Source of the DNA: OLB9 sp041392785
Lineage (GTDB): Bacteria; Bacteroidota; Bacteroidia; Chitinophagales; Saprospiraceae
NCBI GenBank assembly: GCA_041392785.1
Contig: JAWKLK010000008.1
Coordinates: forward strand, 1 to 64,000
Direction of reading: 5' to 3'
DNA: 64,000 nucleotides
Shown: piece by piece, positions 49,861 through 57,252 of the stretch
How the letters are laid out: each line of letters opens with the position of its first letter
Numbering within the stretch: position 1 is the first letter of the stretch
Made by a program: the position numbers and the translations under genes
The notes under the pieces: generated by a model
What the model was told of the DNA's origin: nothing
Databases searched by the model: none
Seen by the model: only the letters and a program-made list of their open reading frames with translations

Positions 49861-50469
49861 CTAAACAATGTGATATATGTATTGGCACAATTCCAAATCA
49901 AACGTGTCATTGGATGCTATAATGATAATTTTTTCATTCATCGATTGATTCAATAGTAGTTTAAACCATGATTTTGCTTGTAAATCTAAATAAGAAGTTG
50001 GTTCATCTAGTAACACTATTGGAACATCTGAAAGCAACGTAAGAGCGAGCATTATTCGCTGTTTCATGCCAGAAGAATATTCAGAAATTTTTTTATCATG
50101 CTGGATTTTACCGATTTGAATGATATCATCAAATTCTTTGAATGTAACCTTCAATGACTTGAAGCAATTATGAAAATCAAACTGTTCTCTTAGTGTGAAT
50201 TCTTGAATTAAATCCACGTAGGGTGTACACAATCCAAAGTATTTATAATAATGTTGTGTGGAAATTACTTTCTCGTCTACTTTTATTGTAATTATACCTG
50301 ATGTAGGGCTGTGTAGACCAGAAATCAATTTTATGATTGTGGATTTACCTGAACCGTTCCTTCCACTTATACCTAAAATGGTACCCGTATGCGCAGAGAA
50401 AGATACATTTTTAACACCCCAAATATATCCATACCGTTTGGAAACATCATCCAAATGGATTGATGTCAT
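49861..50469 (-). CDS. ABC transporter ATP-binding protein, no permease beside it
   Basis: 202 aa, short but complete in its motifs: Walker A GRNGSGKST (about 36-44), signature YSSGMKQR (about 134-141) and Walker B PIVLLDEPT (about 153-161). The usual switch His after the D-loop is replaced: the segment reads IIIIASNDTFD (Asn where His is expected). It overlaps lpxA by 4 bp, so it is expressed with the lipid A genes. The partner membrane protein is not in the window. A lipid or LPS transport link is only positional. Confidence 0.85.
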   Translation of the reverse strand: MTSIHLDDVSKRYGYIWGVKNVSFSAHTGTILGISGRNGSGKSTIIKLISGLHSPTSGIITIKVDEKVISTQHYYKYFGLCTPYVDLIQEFTLREQFDFHNCFKSLKVTFKEFDDIIQIGKIQHDKKISEYSSGMKQRIMLALTLLSDVPIVLLDEPTSYLDLQAKSWFKLLLNQSMNEKIIIIASNDTFDLELCQYIYHIV

Positions 50470-51257
50470 GATCCTTGACTCTGTCTAAAGCCTCGCATAA
50501 GGCCTCTGTCAGCATTATACAAAAACTGTAAGATTTTTTCTTTATGGATACTATTGGATACATTTATCTCTATCAATTCCAATGATTTTTTAACATTTGA
50601 TCCTTTAACAAATAGAATTCTATAAATGTCCATAATGTGATTTATTTCTTCATCAGAAAATCCTCTCCTTTTTAACCCTATACTGTTGACACCCACATAA
50701 GATAAAGGTTCCCTTGCTGCTTTTACGAAGGGAGGAACATCTTTGCGCACTAACGAACCTCCACCTATCATAGCATGGTCCCCGATTTTTACAAATTGGT
50801 GTACAGCACTCATCCCGCCAATGATGACATAATCTCCTATAAGGATATGTCCAGCAAGGTTGACACTATTGGCAATGATGCAATTTTTACCAATAAAACA
50901 ATCATGCGCTACATGCACATAAGCCATCAATAAAGTATTAGAACCGACACGAGTAGTCATACTATATTCCGTTCCTCTATTCAGGGTACAACATTCTCTG
51001 ATTGTTACATTATCACCAATTTCCACTGTGGATTCTTCACCTTTGAACTTCAAATCTTGTGGAACGGCTCCTAATACGGCTCCAGGGAATATTTTACAGT
51101 CTTTTCCGATTGTGGTTCCAGATAAGATGGTAGTTTGCGGCCCAACCCAGGTGCCATCACCAATTTTAACGCCCTCTCCAATATATGCAAATGGCTCCAC
51201 TATTACATTGGTGCCCAATTCAGCCTTTGGGTGTATGTAGCTAAGATTACTTATCAT
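50466..51257 (-). CDS. lpxA: Acyl-ACP--UDP-N-acetylglucosamine O-acyltransferase
   Basis: 263 aa. Left-handed beta-helix of hexapeptide repeats (LSYIHPKAELGTNVIVEPFA, YVHVAHDCFIGKNCIIANSV, catalytic His in AYVHVAHD) with the C-terminal helical domain. It does the first acylation of lipid A synthesis on UDP-GlcNAc. Overlaps both neighbours by 4 bp. Confidence 0.96.
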   Translation of the reverse strand: MISNLSYIHPKAELGTNVIVEPFAYIGEGVKIGDGTWVGPQTTILSGTTIGKDCKIFPGAVLGAVPQDLKFKGEESTVEIGDNVTIRECCTLNRGTEYSMTTRVGSNTLLMAYVHVAHDCFIGKNCIIANSVNLAGHILIGDYVIIGGMSAVHQFVKIGDHAMIGGGSLVRKDVPPFVKAAREPLSYVGVNSIGLKRRGFSDEEINHIMDIYRILFVKGSNVKKSLELIEINVSNSIHKEKILQFLYNADRGLMRGFRQSQGS

Positions 51258-52654
51258 TCTTCTCTTTTTACTATCTGCGCTGTAAGTTCACCTTCGGAAA
51301 CCAATTTATTTCCCACGTAGGCTGTACCGAACATTTGGATTATCCCTCTTCGAATAGGATTTATTAACACCATTTTCAAAATTAAGGTATCTCCAGGTAT
51401 TACTTTAGACTTAAACTTTACATTATCCATTTTTAGAAAATAAGTGTCCCACTGTCCTTCTGAACCCGCATGATGCAATGCCAAAATGCCTCCTACTTGT
51501 GCTAATGCTTCCATCTGTAATACTCCAGGAAAAATTGGATTACTAGGAAAATGACATTCAAAAAAAGCTTCATTTACATTAAAGTTTTTTACCCCAACTA
51601 TTTGATCCTGACTAATATCAATTATTTTATCAACCATCAAAAATGGATGCCTATGAGGAAGTAATTTTTTTATCTCCTCAATGTTAAAAACTGGAGTTTC
51701 ATTGGGATTGTATTTTGGGACGTCCGCTAGCTTTCTTTGATTTATTGCATATTGCTTTAAGAATTTTGCCAATTTCACATTACCTGTATGACCAGGCTTC
51801 GTAGCAATAATTTTTCCTTGAATTTTTCTGCCGACCAAAGCTAAATCTCCCACAAGATCGAGTAATTTGTGTTTTGCTGGTTCATTATACGATGTCATTG
51901 GATTATTTCCTACTATTTCCCCACCTCGTACTTCCGCATTGGGTTTATCCAATTTTTTCTTAAGAGTCTCTATTTCATCAACACTCAGGTTTTTATCATT
52001 TAACACTAATGCATTGTCTATATCACCACCTTTAATCAACCCAGCATTGATAAGGGGTTCTAGCTCACTTACTAATACAAAAGTACGACTTGAAGCTATC
52101 TCTTTTAAATATTGATCTTTATTATTACAACTAGCAGTCATTTCACCCAGTACAGCAGCAGAAAACTTTGTTATCACCTGAACATCTAAATGCTCTGATG
52201 GTGATAAAATATACTGTGCTCCTGATATAGCATCTGTGAAGTCTAAAACTTCATTGATCACTATTACTGGTTTCTGCGATGCTGCTTCTACAAGGCCAGC
52301 TGAAAGAATACTATCTCCGAAAATTTTAGAACTACCATCTAGAATAGGTATTTCTGGACCATCTATTTCTATTACCGCATCTTCAACTCCAAGCGCATAC
52401 AATACAGATAAGATATGCTCCACAGTTGATACCTTTATACCACCTTTTTCAAGGACAGTACCTCTTTGCGTTTGTACAACCAAGTTGGCGTCAGCAGGTA
52501 TTTCAACCTGTGGATCTGTATCAACTCTTACAAATTTAATTCCTGCATTTTCTTCACCAGGCTTGATGGTCATGGATATGTCAAGGCCTGTGTGTAACCC
52601 TTTTCCTTTAAAAGAAATATTTTTTTGTAATATCTGTTTGGTCAATAAATCCAT
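51254..52654 (-). CDS. lpxC-fabZ: Bifunctional UDP-3-O-acyl-GlcNAc deacetylase / 3-hydroxyacyl-ACP dehydratase
   Basis: 466 aa. LpxC domain (about 1-305): zinc ligands in STVEHILSVLYALG and in HKLLDLVGDLALVG. FabZ domain (about 325-466): catalytic His in LPHRHPFLMVDKI and Glu in PGVLQMEALAQ. The fusion is typical of Bacteroidota. It commits lipid A synthesis and supplies fatty acids. Nine bases separate it from lpxD and it overlaps lpxA by 4. Confidence 0.97.
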   Translation of the reverse strand: MDLLTKQILQKNISFKGKGLHTGLDISMTIKPGEENAGIKFVRVDTDPQVEIPADANLVVQTQRGTVLEKGGIKVSTVEHILSVLYALGVEDAVIEIDGPEIPILDGSSKIFGDSILSAGLVEAASQKPVIVINEVLDFTDAISGAQYILSPSEHLDVQVITKFSAAVLGEMTASCNNKDQYLKEIASSRTFVLVSELEPLINAGLIKGGDIDNALVLNDKNLSVDEIETLKKKLDKPNAEVRGGEIVGNNPMTSYNEPAKHKLLDLVGDLALVGRKIQGKIIATKPGHTGNVKLAKFLKQYAINQRKLADVPKYNPNETPVFNIEEIKKLLPHRHPFLMVDKIIDISQDQIVGVKNFNVNEAFFECHFPSNPIFPGVLQMEALAQVGGILALHHAGSEGQWDTYFLKMDNVKFKSKVIPGDTLILKMVLINPIRRGIIQMFGTAYVGNKLVSEGELTAQIVKREE

Positions 52655-52662
52655 TCTAAAAT

Positions 52663-53703
52663 TTAAATCTGTGTCTTGATGTTTATAATATCTTTTTGCA
52701 TGGCTTTTAATTGCTTCACAAGTTCTGGCAATTGTTTGAAATATGCATAAGACTTCAAATAATTAGAGTAATCTAAGGCAGGACTTCCGTACAACTTTGA
52801 ATTTTCAGCTTCAATATTTGATGCTATCCCGCTTTGAGCCTGAATCATGGTACCTGAAGCTATTTTCAAATGTCCGGCAATGCCCACTTGGCCACCTATC
52901 ATGCAGTTATCACCAACTTTGACACTTCCGGCAATGCCTGATTGCGCTGCGACTACACTATTTGACCCAATTTCAACATTGTGCGCAATTTGAATCAGAT
53001 TATCAAGTTTACTGCCTTTCCCTATAATGGTACTGGACATTACTGCCCGATCTATTACGGTATTTGCTCCAATTTCGACATTATCACTCACAGTCACTGA
53101 ACCGATATGGTCTATTTTCTTATAATTTCCATCGTCATCCTTTACAAAACCGAAACCGTCACTTCCAATAATTGCGTTGGCATGAATGATACAGTTTTGT
53201 CCTATTGTACAATTATGATAAATTTTTACTCCTGGGTACAAAATGGTATGGTCACCTATAACAGTGTTGTCACCTATAAAGACTTGCCCATGGATTTTGA
53301 CATTACTACCTATTTTTACATTTGGCTTTACAATAGTAAAATCATCAATTGACACATTATCACCTAAAGTGACTGAACCATGAACTGAAGCAAGTGTAGA
53401 AATTCCATTTGTGATACTGATTTCTTTGCTAAAATTGCTAATTAAAATAGAAAGAGCCTGATATACATTGTCAACTTTTATCAGAACCTTTTGCAGTGGT
53501 TGTTTTAGAACAAATGATTTTTCTACTAATATTACGGAAGCTTGCGTAGTGTAGACAAAAGGTTCGTACTTCGGGTTTCCCAAAAATGTAATATGGCCTT
53601 CTCTGGCGTCCTCGATAGTGCCTGGACCATTAACCACTGTAGTGCCGTCACCTATTAATTCAGCACCTAGTAAATCAGAAATTGCTTGAGCTGTAATTTG
53701 CAT
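52663..53703 (-). CDS. lpxD: UDP-3-O-(3-hydroxyacyl)glucosamine N-acyltransferase
   Basis: 346 aa from the Met at 53703 (MQITAQAISDLLGAEL). An uridine-binding N-terminal domain (about 1-100) is followed by a long left-handed beta helix (about 105-310) with the catalytic His in IAHNVEIGSN, and a short helical tail. The longer frame to 53742 adds a non-conserved leader. A TACATTTG element only 3 bp upstream of this ATG may indicate that the true transcript start is further on or leaderless. It transfers the third acyl step of lipid A. Confidence 0.94.
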   Translation of the reverse strand: MQITAQAISDLLGAELIGDGTTVVNGPGTIEDAREGHITFLGNPKYEPFVYTTQASVILVEKSFVLKQPLQKVLIKVDNVYQALSILISNFSKEISITNGISTLASVHGSVTLGDNVSIDDFTIVKPNVKIGSNVKIHGQVFIGDNTVIGDHTILYPGVKIYHNCTIGQNCIIHANAIIGSDGFGFVKDDDGNYKKIDHIGSVTVSDNVEIGANTVIDRAVMSSTIIGKGSKLDNLIQIAHNVEIGSNSVVAAQSGIAGSVKVGDNCMIGGQVGIAGHLKIASGTMIQAQSGIASNIEAENSKLYGSPALDYSNYLKSYAYFKQLPELVKQLKAMQKDIINIKTQI

Positions 53704-53766
53704 CCGCAAATGTACATAAAGCATCATAAATAGTTTAAACACTTTTTATTCTTTTATACAAATTAA

Positions 53767-53774
53767 TAAATTTG
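53767..53774 (+). promoter_or_regulatory. Promoter -7 element of the HMBS-like gene
   Basis: TAAATTTG lies 46 bp upstream of the ATG at 53821. Confidence 0.45.
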
Positions 53775-53820
53775 CACTATGAAAAATATTAAAACTAATA
53801 AGAATTTTTGAATAGAACCG

Positions 53821-54648
53821 ATGGTTAAGTGGATTGTTATATCTACTTTTGCCATTAAAATTCAATTCAGTTTGCATATAGTACATCCGACATTTCCATT
53901 AGGAAACCTACTTTCCAACGAACATTTGGCGTTTTTAAACAGCATTTTTCACATGAATAATTCTGTAGAAAACCAGAAAATAGCTTCATTATCTGAGCAA
54001 CAACTTGTAGATATAGAAATTGCATTATTGGATCGAATTGACCCAAAAAACTTAGGAAACAAAGTAATTGCTGCTACTTTGAAAAGGTACCCTGGATATA
54101 ATCTTATCATTCATAAAGATTTTTATAATCCTACTGCGGATTGGAGATTACAATCAAAAACAAGAGTATTAGTGCCAAATAAATTATTAGCAGTTCAAAT
54201 AGCAACTATCAATCCTAATGTAGATGTTGTCATAACATCTCGAGAAGATATGGAGGACAATTTGGCACATGGCACATTTCATTCTATGGTAATGGATACC
54301 GCTTATGATACGAGACATCTGGTGGATAAATACATGATAGTTGCAGTGAATCCCGAAGAATTGACACCTCCTGCAGGTCAGGGAACATATGTCATAATAG
54401 CTGATAAAGAAAATTTAAATTTACGGAAAATGGCTGTCCAATGGCATGATGCATCAATAAGTCTAATCACGAATGTAGAAAGAAAAGTGGCTGTTGACAC
54501 ACTAAACTGTGGTCATATCCATATAAGTCAAAACCAGAATAATTATCAAGTTACATTTGCAACATTGAAAGATGATGTCTTGATCAAGAAAACCTTAAAC
54601 TTAAGTTCAATTGCCACATTGAATTCATTTATTAGTAATTACATATAA
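53821..54648 (+). CDS. Porphobilinogen deaminase (HemC)-like protein, catalytic residues lost
   Basis: 275 aa. From about residue 60 the protein follows HemC: QLVDIEIALLDRID aligns with the end of domain 1, VIAATLKRYPGYNLIIHKD with the next strands, PNKLLAVQIATINPNVDVV with the SSLRRKAQL-type region, TPPAGQGTYVI with the PAPGQGA motif and ERKVAVDTLNCGHIHIS with the cofactor-Cys loop. But the VHSxKDxP loop carrying the catalytic Asp is missing, and the Arg pair of SSLRR (VPNK here) and an Arg of the RGN motif are gone. The Cys that holds the cofactor is kept. Probably a pseudoenzyme or a decaying paralogue; function unknown. The first 45 residues do not match well and the start could be at 53956. 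Confidence 0.7.
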   Translation: MVKWIVISTFAIKIQFSLHIVHPTFPLGNLLSNEHLAFLNSIFHMNNSVENQKIASLSEQQLVDIEIALLDRIDPKNLGNKVIAATLKRYPGYNLIIHKDFYNPTADWRLQSKTRVLVPNKLLAVQIATINPNVDVVITSREDMEDNLAHGTFHSMVMDTAYDTRHLVDKYMIVAVNPEELTPPAGQGTYVIIADKENLNLRKMAVQWHDASISLITNVERKVAVDTLNCGHIHISQNQNNYQVTFATLKDDVLIKKTLNLSSIATLNSFISNYI

Positions 54649-54659
54649 TAGTTTTATAA

Positions 54660-55250
54660 ATGTATTTAATTTTTGATGTTTCACCAATCGCAAAAGCCAT
54701 AAATTACAAAGCGTCATTTACAGATGTAAATGCTTGGCCTCGCTTAGCACATATAAGTTGGATTGTACTAGGAGAAGATCTTAAACCTATCGAAGATTTT
54801 GATAGTGTTGTAGTGGATGACCGTATCAATTATGATGGGGATTTGAAAAAAAACCTTCATTTAGATGACGATGACATTAAGCGTAAAGGTGCACCACTAG
54901 AAGAGATATTAAAGACTTTTAATACATCTTGTTCAAAGGTACAATATGTGTTCAGCCATAATTTGAATTATAATCAAAACATCCTAGCAGCAGAATATCT
55001 GAGACAGATGATTTCCTTAGAGCTTTTTAAAGTGGATCGTTATTGTTTGATGCAAGAAGGCACGCATTATGCTAAACTCCCAGCAAGAGGCGGCGGTTAT
55101 AAATGGCCAAGTCTACCTGAATTGCATGCAGCATGCTTTAAAACTGCTTATGCGCCTGTCAATAATGCAAGAGCAGATGTGATAGCAGCTACAAGATGCT
55201 TTATAAAACTTATGAAGACCGGTACTTTGGAAGATATCTTTGAAGATTAA
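54660..55250 (+). CDS. DnaQ-like 3'-5' exonuclease homologue with lost catalytic residues
   Basis: 196 aa. The layout follows the Bacteroidota DnaQ/RNase T-type exonuclease: an Exo I strand (LIFDVS), an Exo II region (FSHNLNYNQNILAAEYLR), a GGRGGKFKLPTLTELH-like stretch (ARGGGYKWPSLPELH) and Exo III (NNARADVIAATRCF). In Exo I the Asp remains but the Glu is Ser; in Exo II the Asp is Asn; in Exo III the His is Asn while the Asp remains. At least two metal ligands are missing, so nuclease activity is unlikely. It starts 11 bp after the HemC-like gene, in the same direction. Confidence 0.72.
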   Translation: MYLIFDVSPIAKAINYKASFTDVNAWPRLAHISWIVLGEDLKPIEDFDSVVVDDRINYDGDLKKNLHLDDDDIKRKGAPLEEILKTFNTSCSKVQYVFSHNLNYNQNILAAEYLRQMISLELFKVDRYCLMQEGTHYAKLPARGGGYKWPSLPELHAACFKTAYAPVNNARADVIAATRCFIKLMKTGTLEDIFED

Positions 55251-55369
55251 TAAGGAAAGAGTCAAGAATAAAATTTAAAAAATGACTAAAAAAAGCAATA
55301 ATCATTTTACTAATTGCTATTTTCGAAAATTATATATAAAATAAATAGTTAATATTTAAAATAATCAAG

Positions 55370-55377
55370 TAAATTTG
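55370..55377 (+). promoter_or_regulatory. Possible promoter -7 element
   Basis: TAAATTTG lies 93 bp upstream of the small secreted-peptide gene. Confidence 0.35.
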
Positions 55378-55470
55378 CATTACAAAACCGATTGTAAAAC
55401 ATTTTTATTATTTGATATTAATGTGACTATAGCTTCGGTAAGCGTCTTAAAACTGAAAAATTGAGGGGTT

Positions 55471-55620
55471 ATGTGGTTCAAAAGATTTCTTTTAATTGTC
55501 TTCGTGTCAGTAAGTTTATTTGCTCCTTTTTCTGATGAATCTTATCATAAAAAACCTACCTTCTCTGACGATAGTATGTATCAAGATAGTACCTACCAAT
55601 ATGTGCACAAAGGAACTTAA
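55471..55620 (+). CDS. Small secreted peptide (candidate)
   Basis: 49 aa. The first 20 residues are a convincing export signal (MWFKRFLLIVFVSVSLF), then a Ser/Asp/Tyr-rich, Cys-free tail (PFSDESYHKKPTFSDDS). A -7-like element precedes it, and the frame ends naturally. It is short and has no recognised family, so it may also be chance. Confidence 0.4.
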   Translation: MWFKRFLLIVFVSVSLFAPFSDESYHKKPTFSDDSMYQDSTYQYVHKGT

Positions 55621-55672
55621 TTTGAATCTCTAAAAATTTTAAGTATACCTTTTAAGATTCTGCTTTTTACCT

Positions 55673-55680
55673 TATCTTTG
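55673..55680 (+). promoter_or_regulatory. Promoter -7 element of the lipoprotein gene
   Basis: TATCTTTG lies 24 bp upstream of the ATG at 55705; it overlaps the earlier TTG at 55678, so that start is unlikely. Confidence 0.5.
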
Positions 55681-55704
55681 CAACTTATTTTTAAAACGAA
55701 CCAT

Positions 55705-56259
55705 ATGCGTAGTGTATTTTTAGCTTTTGTAACTGTGTTGGGATTAAGTCTAATTAGTTGTAAGTCAGACACAAAATCCGGATCTGAACCTACTGGAAAT
55801 GCAACAGAAAATGTAAGTCAAACTGCTGCACCTGCTATAACAGCTGCCGAAAAATTTGATTCCAAAATCCTTGCAGAAAAAGGGGGACAAGACATCTCTA
55901 AAACTTTTACGCTCAAACAAGATCAGTTTTTGCCAGAATACGACAACGGTTTTAGTTTTAAATCAAAACAAGCGTTGGACATTTACGCAAAGGGCAGCAG
56001 TGACAATATCGATTTCTCCGCTAATGAGGCAATCGGAGTCTTTATGTCAAAAACTAACAAAGAGACCATATTCAAAGTTGAATCTGTAAATTTTGATGGT
56101 GCTGAAGGTCCAGAAATACATATCACTACCACTACAACAGACAAAGAGGTAGCGCCGTACAGACCTTCATTCATCATGGCAATACCAAAGGACAAAATCA
56201 AGGGCTATCCAATGATTATGGTAAATAGCAATTTGGTGCCAGTTACTACAGTCCAATAA
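55705..56259 (+). CDS. Lipoprotein, unknown function
   Basis: 184 aa from the Met at 55705 (MRSVFLAFVTVLG), lipobox LISC (Cys at 19). After a disordered linker rich in Ser/Thr/Ala come about 140 residues with alternating beta segments (QDISKTFTLKQDQFLPEYDN, HITTTTTDKEVAPYRPSF). No family was recognised. The promoter element overlaps the upstream TTG, supporting this start. It stands just left of the cassette array. Confidence 0.62.
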   Translation: MRSVFLAFVTVLGLSLISCKSDTKSGSEPTGNATENVSQTAAPAITAAEKFDSKILAEKGGQDISKTFTLKQDQFLPEYDNGFSFKSKQALDIYAKGSSDNIDFSANEAIGVFMSKTNKETIFKVESVNFDGAEGPEIHITTTTTDKEVAPYRPSFIMAIPKDKIKGYPMIMVNSNLVPVTTVQ

Positions 56260-56352
56260 AAATTGAAGATGTTAATATGAAGGCTGCGGTAACTGTAACA
56301 AACATTTTTGAGTTAATGTAGGACAATGGTATAAACTTTTAGTGCGAAAAAA

Positions 56353-56400
56353 ATGGAAAAAGCGTAAGTTGATATATTATTTGTGTTGGATATTAATAAG
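56353..56400 (+). repeat. 48-bp imperfect direct repeat, copy A
   Basis: This AT-rich segment (AAAAAGCGTAAGTTGATATA core) is about 75% identical to 59782-59828 and, like it, ends directly at a cassette boundary (AG followed by TTATGG here). Its function is unknown; an attI-like or degenerate attC site is possible. Confidence 0.6.
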
Positions 56401-56497
56401 TTATGGCTCATGAAGAGAAGAAACGATTAACCTAAAATATAGGATTCTCGTAAAGGTCAAAAAGAACAAATCTTGCAGAAATTCAGTCTGAATTCCT

Positions 56498-56505
56498 TAT
56501 CTTTG
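56498..56505 (+). promoter_or_regulatory. Promoter -7 element of the DUF6934 gene
   Basis: TATCTTTG, 39 bp upstream of the ATG at 56545, inside the cassette. Confidence 0.5.
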
Positions 56506-56544
56506 TGGTTTTCATCCGAGATTTAAGGTTTTGAAGAAGTAAAT

Positions 56545-56988
56545 ATGGATATAGAAAGATATGAAATTGAAAACAATTTTAACTCTGTATATTTCGAGTT
56601 CATCAGTATTGGTAACAAAGGAAGTATTGTAAAAGTCATAAAATATACTAAGATTAATGATGAACCACTCGTTTACAATCTCGGTTTTGGGGATAAGAAC
56701 CTTACTCATGAAACAATAGATGACAAAGCAGTTACAAACAATGGTGATACAGACAGGGTATTAGCCACAGTAGCGTTTACTATTTATGCATTTTACAAAG
56801 AATTTCCAGACGCAAACGTTTATTTGTCAGGAAGTACACCAAGTAGAACCAGACTTTATCAAATCAACATTAACAAGTTTTATGACTATATCTCAAAAGA
56901 TTTCATAATCTACGGGGAACTTGAACAAGGATTTGAGCGTTTCAAAAAAGGAGTAAGCTATCAAGGATTTTTCATTTTAAAGAAATAA
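56545..56988 (+). CDS. DUF6934-family protein
   Basis: 147 aa. The pattern ERYEIENNFNSVYFEFISIG, FGDKNLTHETIDD, NNGDTDRVLATVA and YLSGSTPSRTRLYQI matches the DUF6934 family, small Bacteroidota proteins found in mobile regions. It has no signal peptide, is cytoplasmic, and is followed 7 bp later by a 63-aa gene. Family members paired with a small gene have a toxin-antitoxin-like layout, but no toxic activity is established here. Confidence 0.75.
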   Translation: MDIERYEIENNFNSVYFEFISIGNKGSIVKVIKYTKINDEPLVYNLGFGDKNLTHETIDDKAVTNNGDTDRVLATVAFTIYAFYKEFPDANVYLSGSTPSRTRLYQININKFYDYISKDFIIYGELEQGFERFKKGVSYQGFFILKK

Positions 56989-56995
56989 TTAAAAG

Positions 56996-57187
56996 ATGTC
57001 AACAAAAGTAAAAACGAATAAAATTTCAAAATACAATCCCGCTTTAGACCAGTATTCAAATGAAGATTTATTTCCTGAAAAAACAAAAAGAGCAAGAGAA
57101 GTTTTAAGTAAACCAGGAGTTATTGAGTGGTTAAAAAATCTTACAACAATTAAAAAGCTAGATAGTGAGAAAATCACGAAGCCATAA
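56996..57187 (+). CDS. 63-aa protein paired with DUF6934
   Basis: 63 aa, basic, no family recognised: KTNKISKYNPALDQYSNEDL then FPEKTKRAREVLSKPGVIEW. Seven bases after the DUF6934 gene, same cassette. Its TAA overlaps the left core box of the cassette's attC-like site. It may act as partner of DUF6934. Confidence 0.6.
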   Translation: MSTKVKTNKISKYNPALDQYSNEDLFPEKTKRAREVLSKPGVIEWLKNLTTIKKLDSEKITKP

Positions 57188-57252
57188 CAAGTGATATGAG
57201 ATCAGACTTGCTATCGCTGCGTCCGCTGCATATCACAGAACCGTTGTGTGTG
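57180..57252 (+). repeat. attC-like site 1
   Basis: Left box AGCCATAAC (57180-57188); inner stem AGTGATATG (57190-57198) with CATATCAC (57229-57236); inner segment has GCTATCGCT, shared with site 3; right core GTTGTGTGTG (57243-57252). Confidence 0.68.

Larger units (their letters stand above)
56401..57243 (+). mobile_element. Integron-like gene cassette 1 (DUF6934 + 63-aa protein)
   Basis: 843 bp between core GTT sites at 56400-56402 and 57243-57245. Its first bases TTATGGC, with the G before, are complementary over 9 positions to AGCCATAAC at 57180-57188, the left box of the site at its 3' end. This is what a circularised cassette requires. It carries two small genes in one direction. Confidence 0.68.

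Noticed and set aside
53779..53811. Start of the HemC-like gene at the ATG 42 bp upstream
   Set aside because: That frame hits a stop after ten codons; a frameshift joining it to the main frame does not give the HemC N-terminus.
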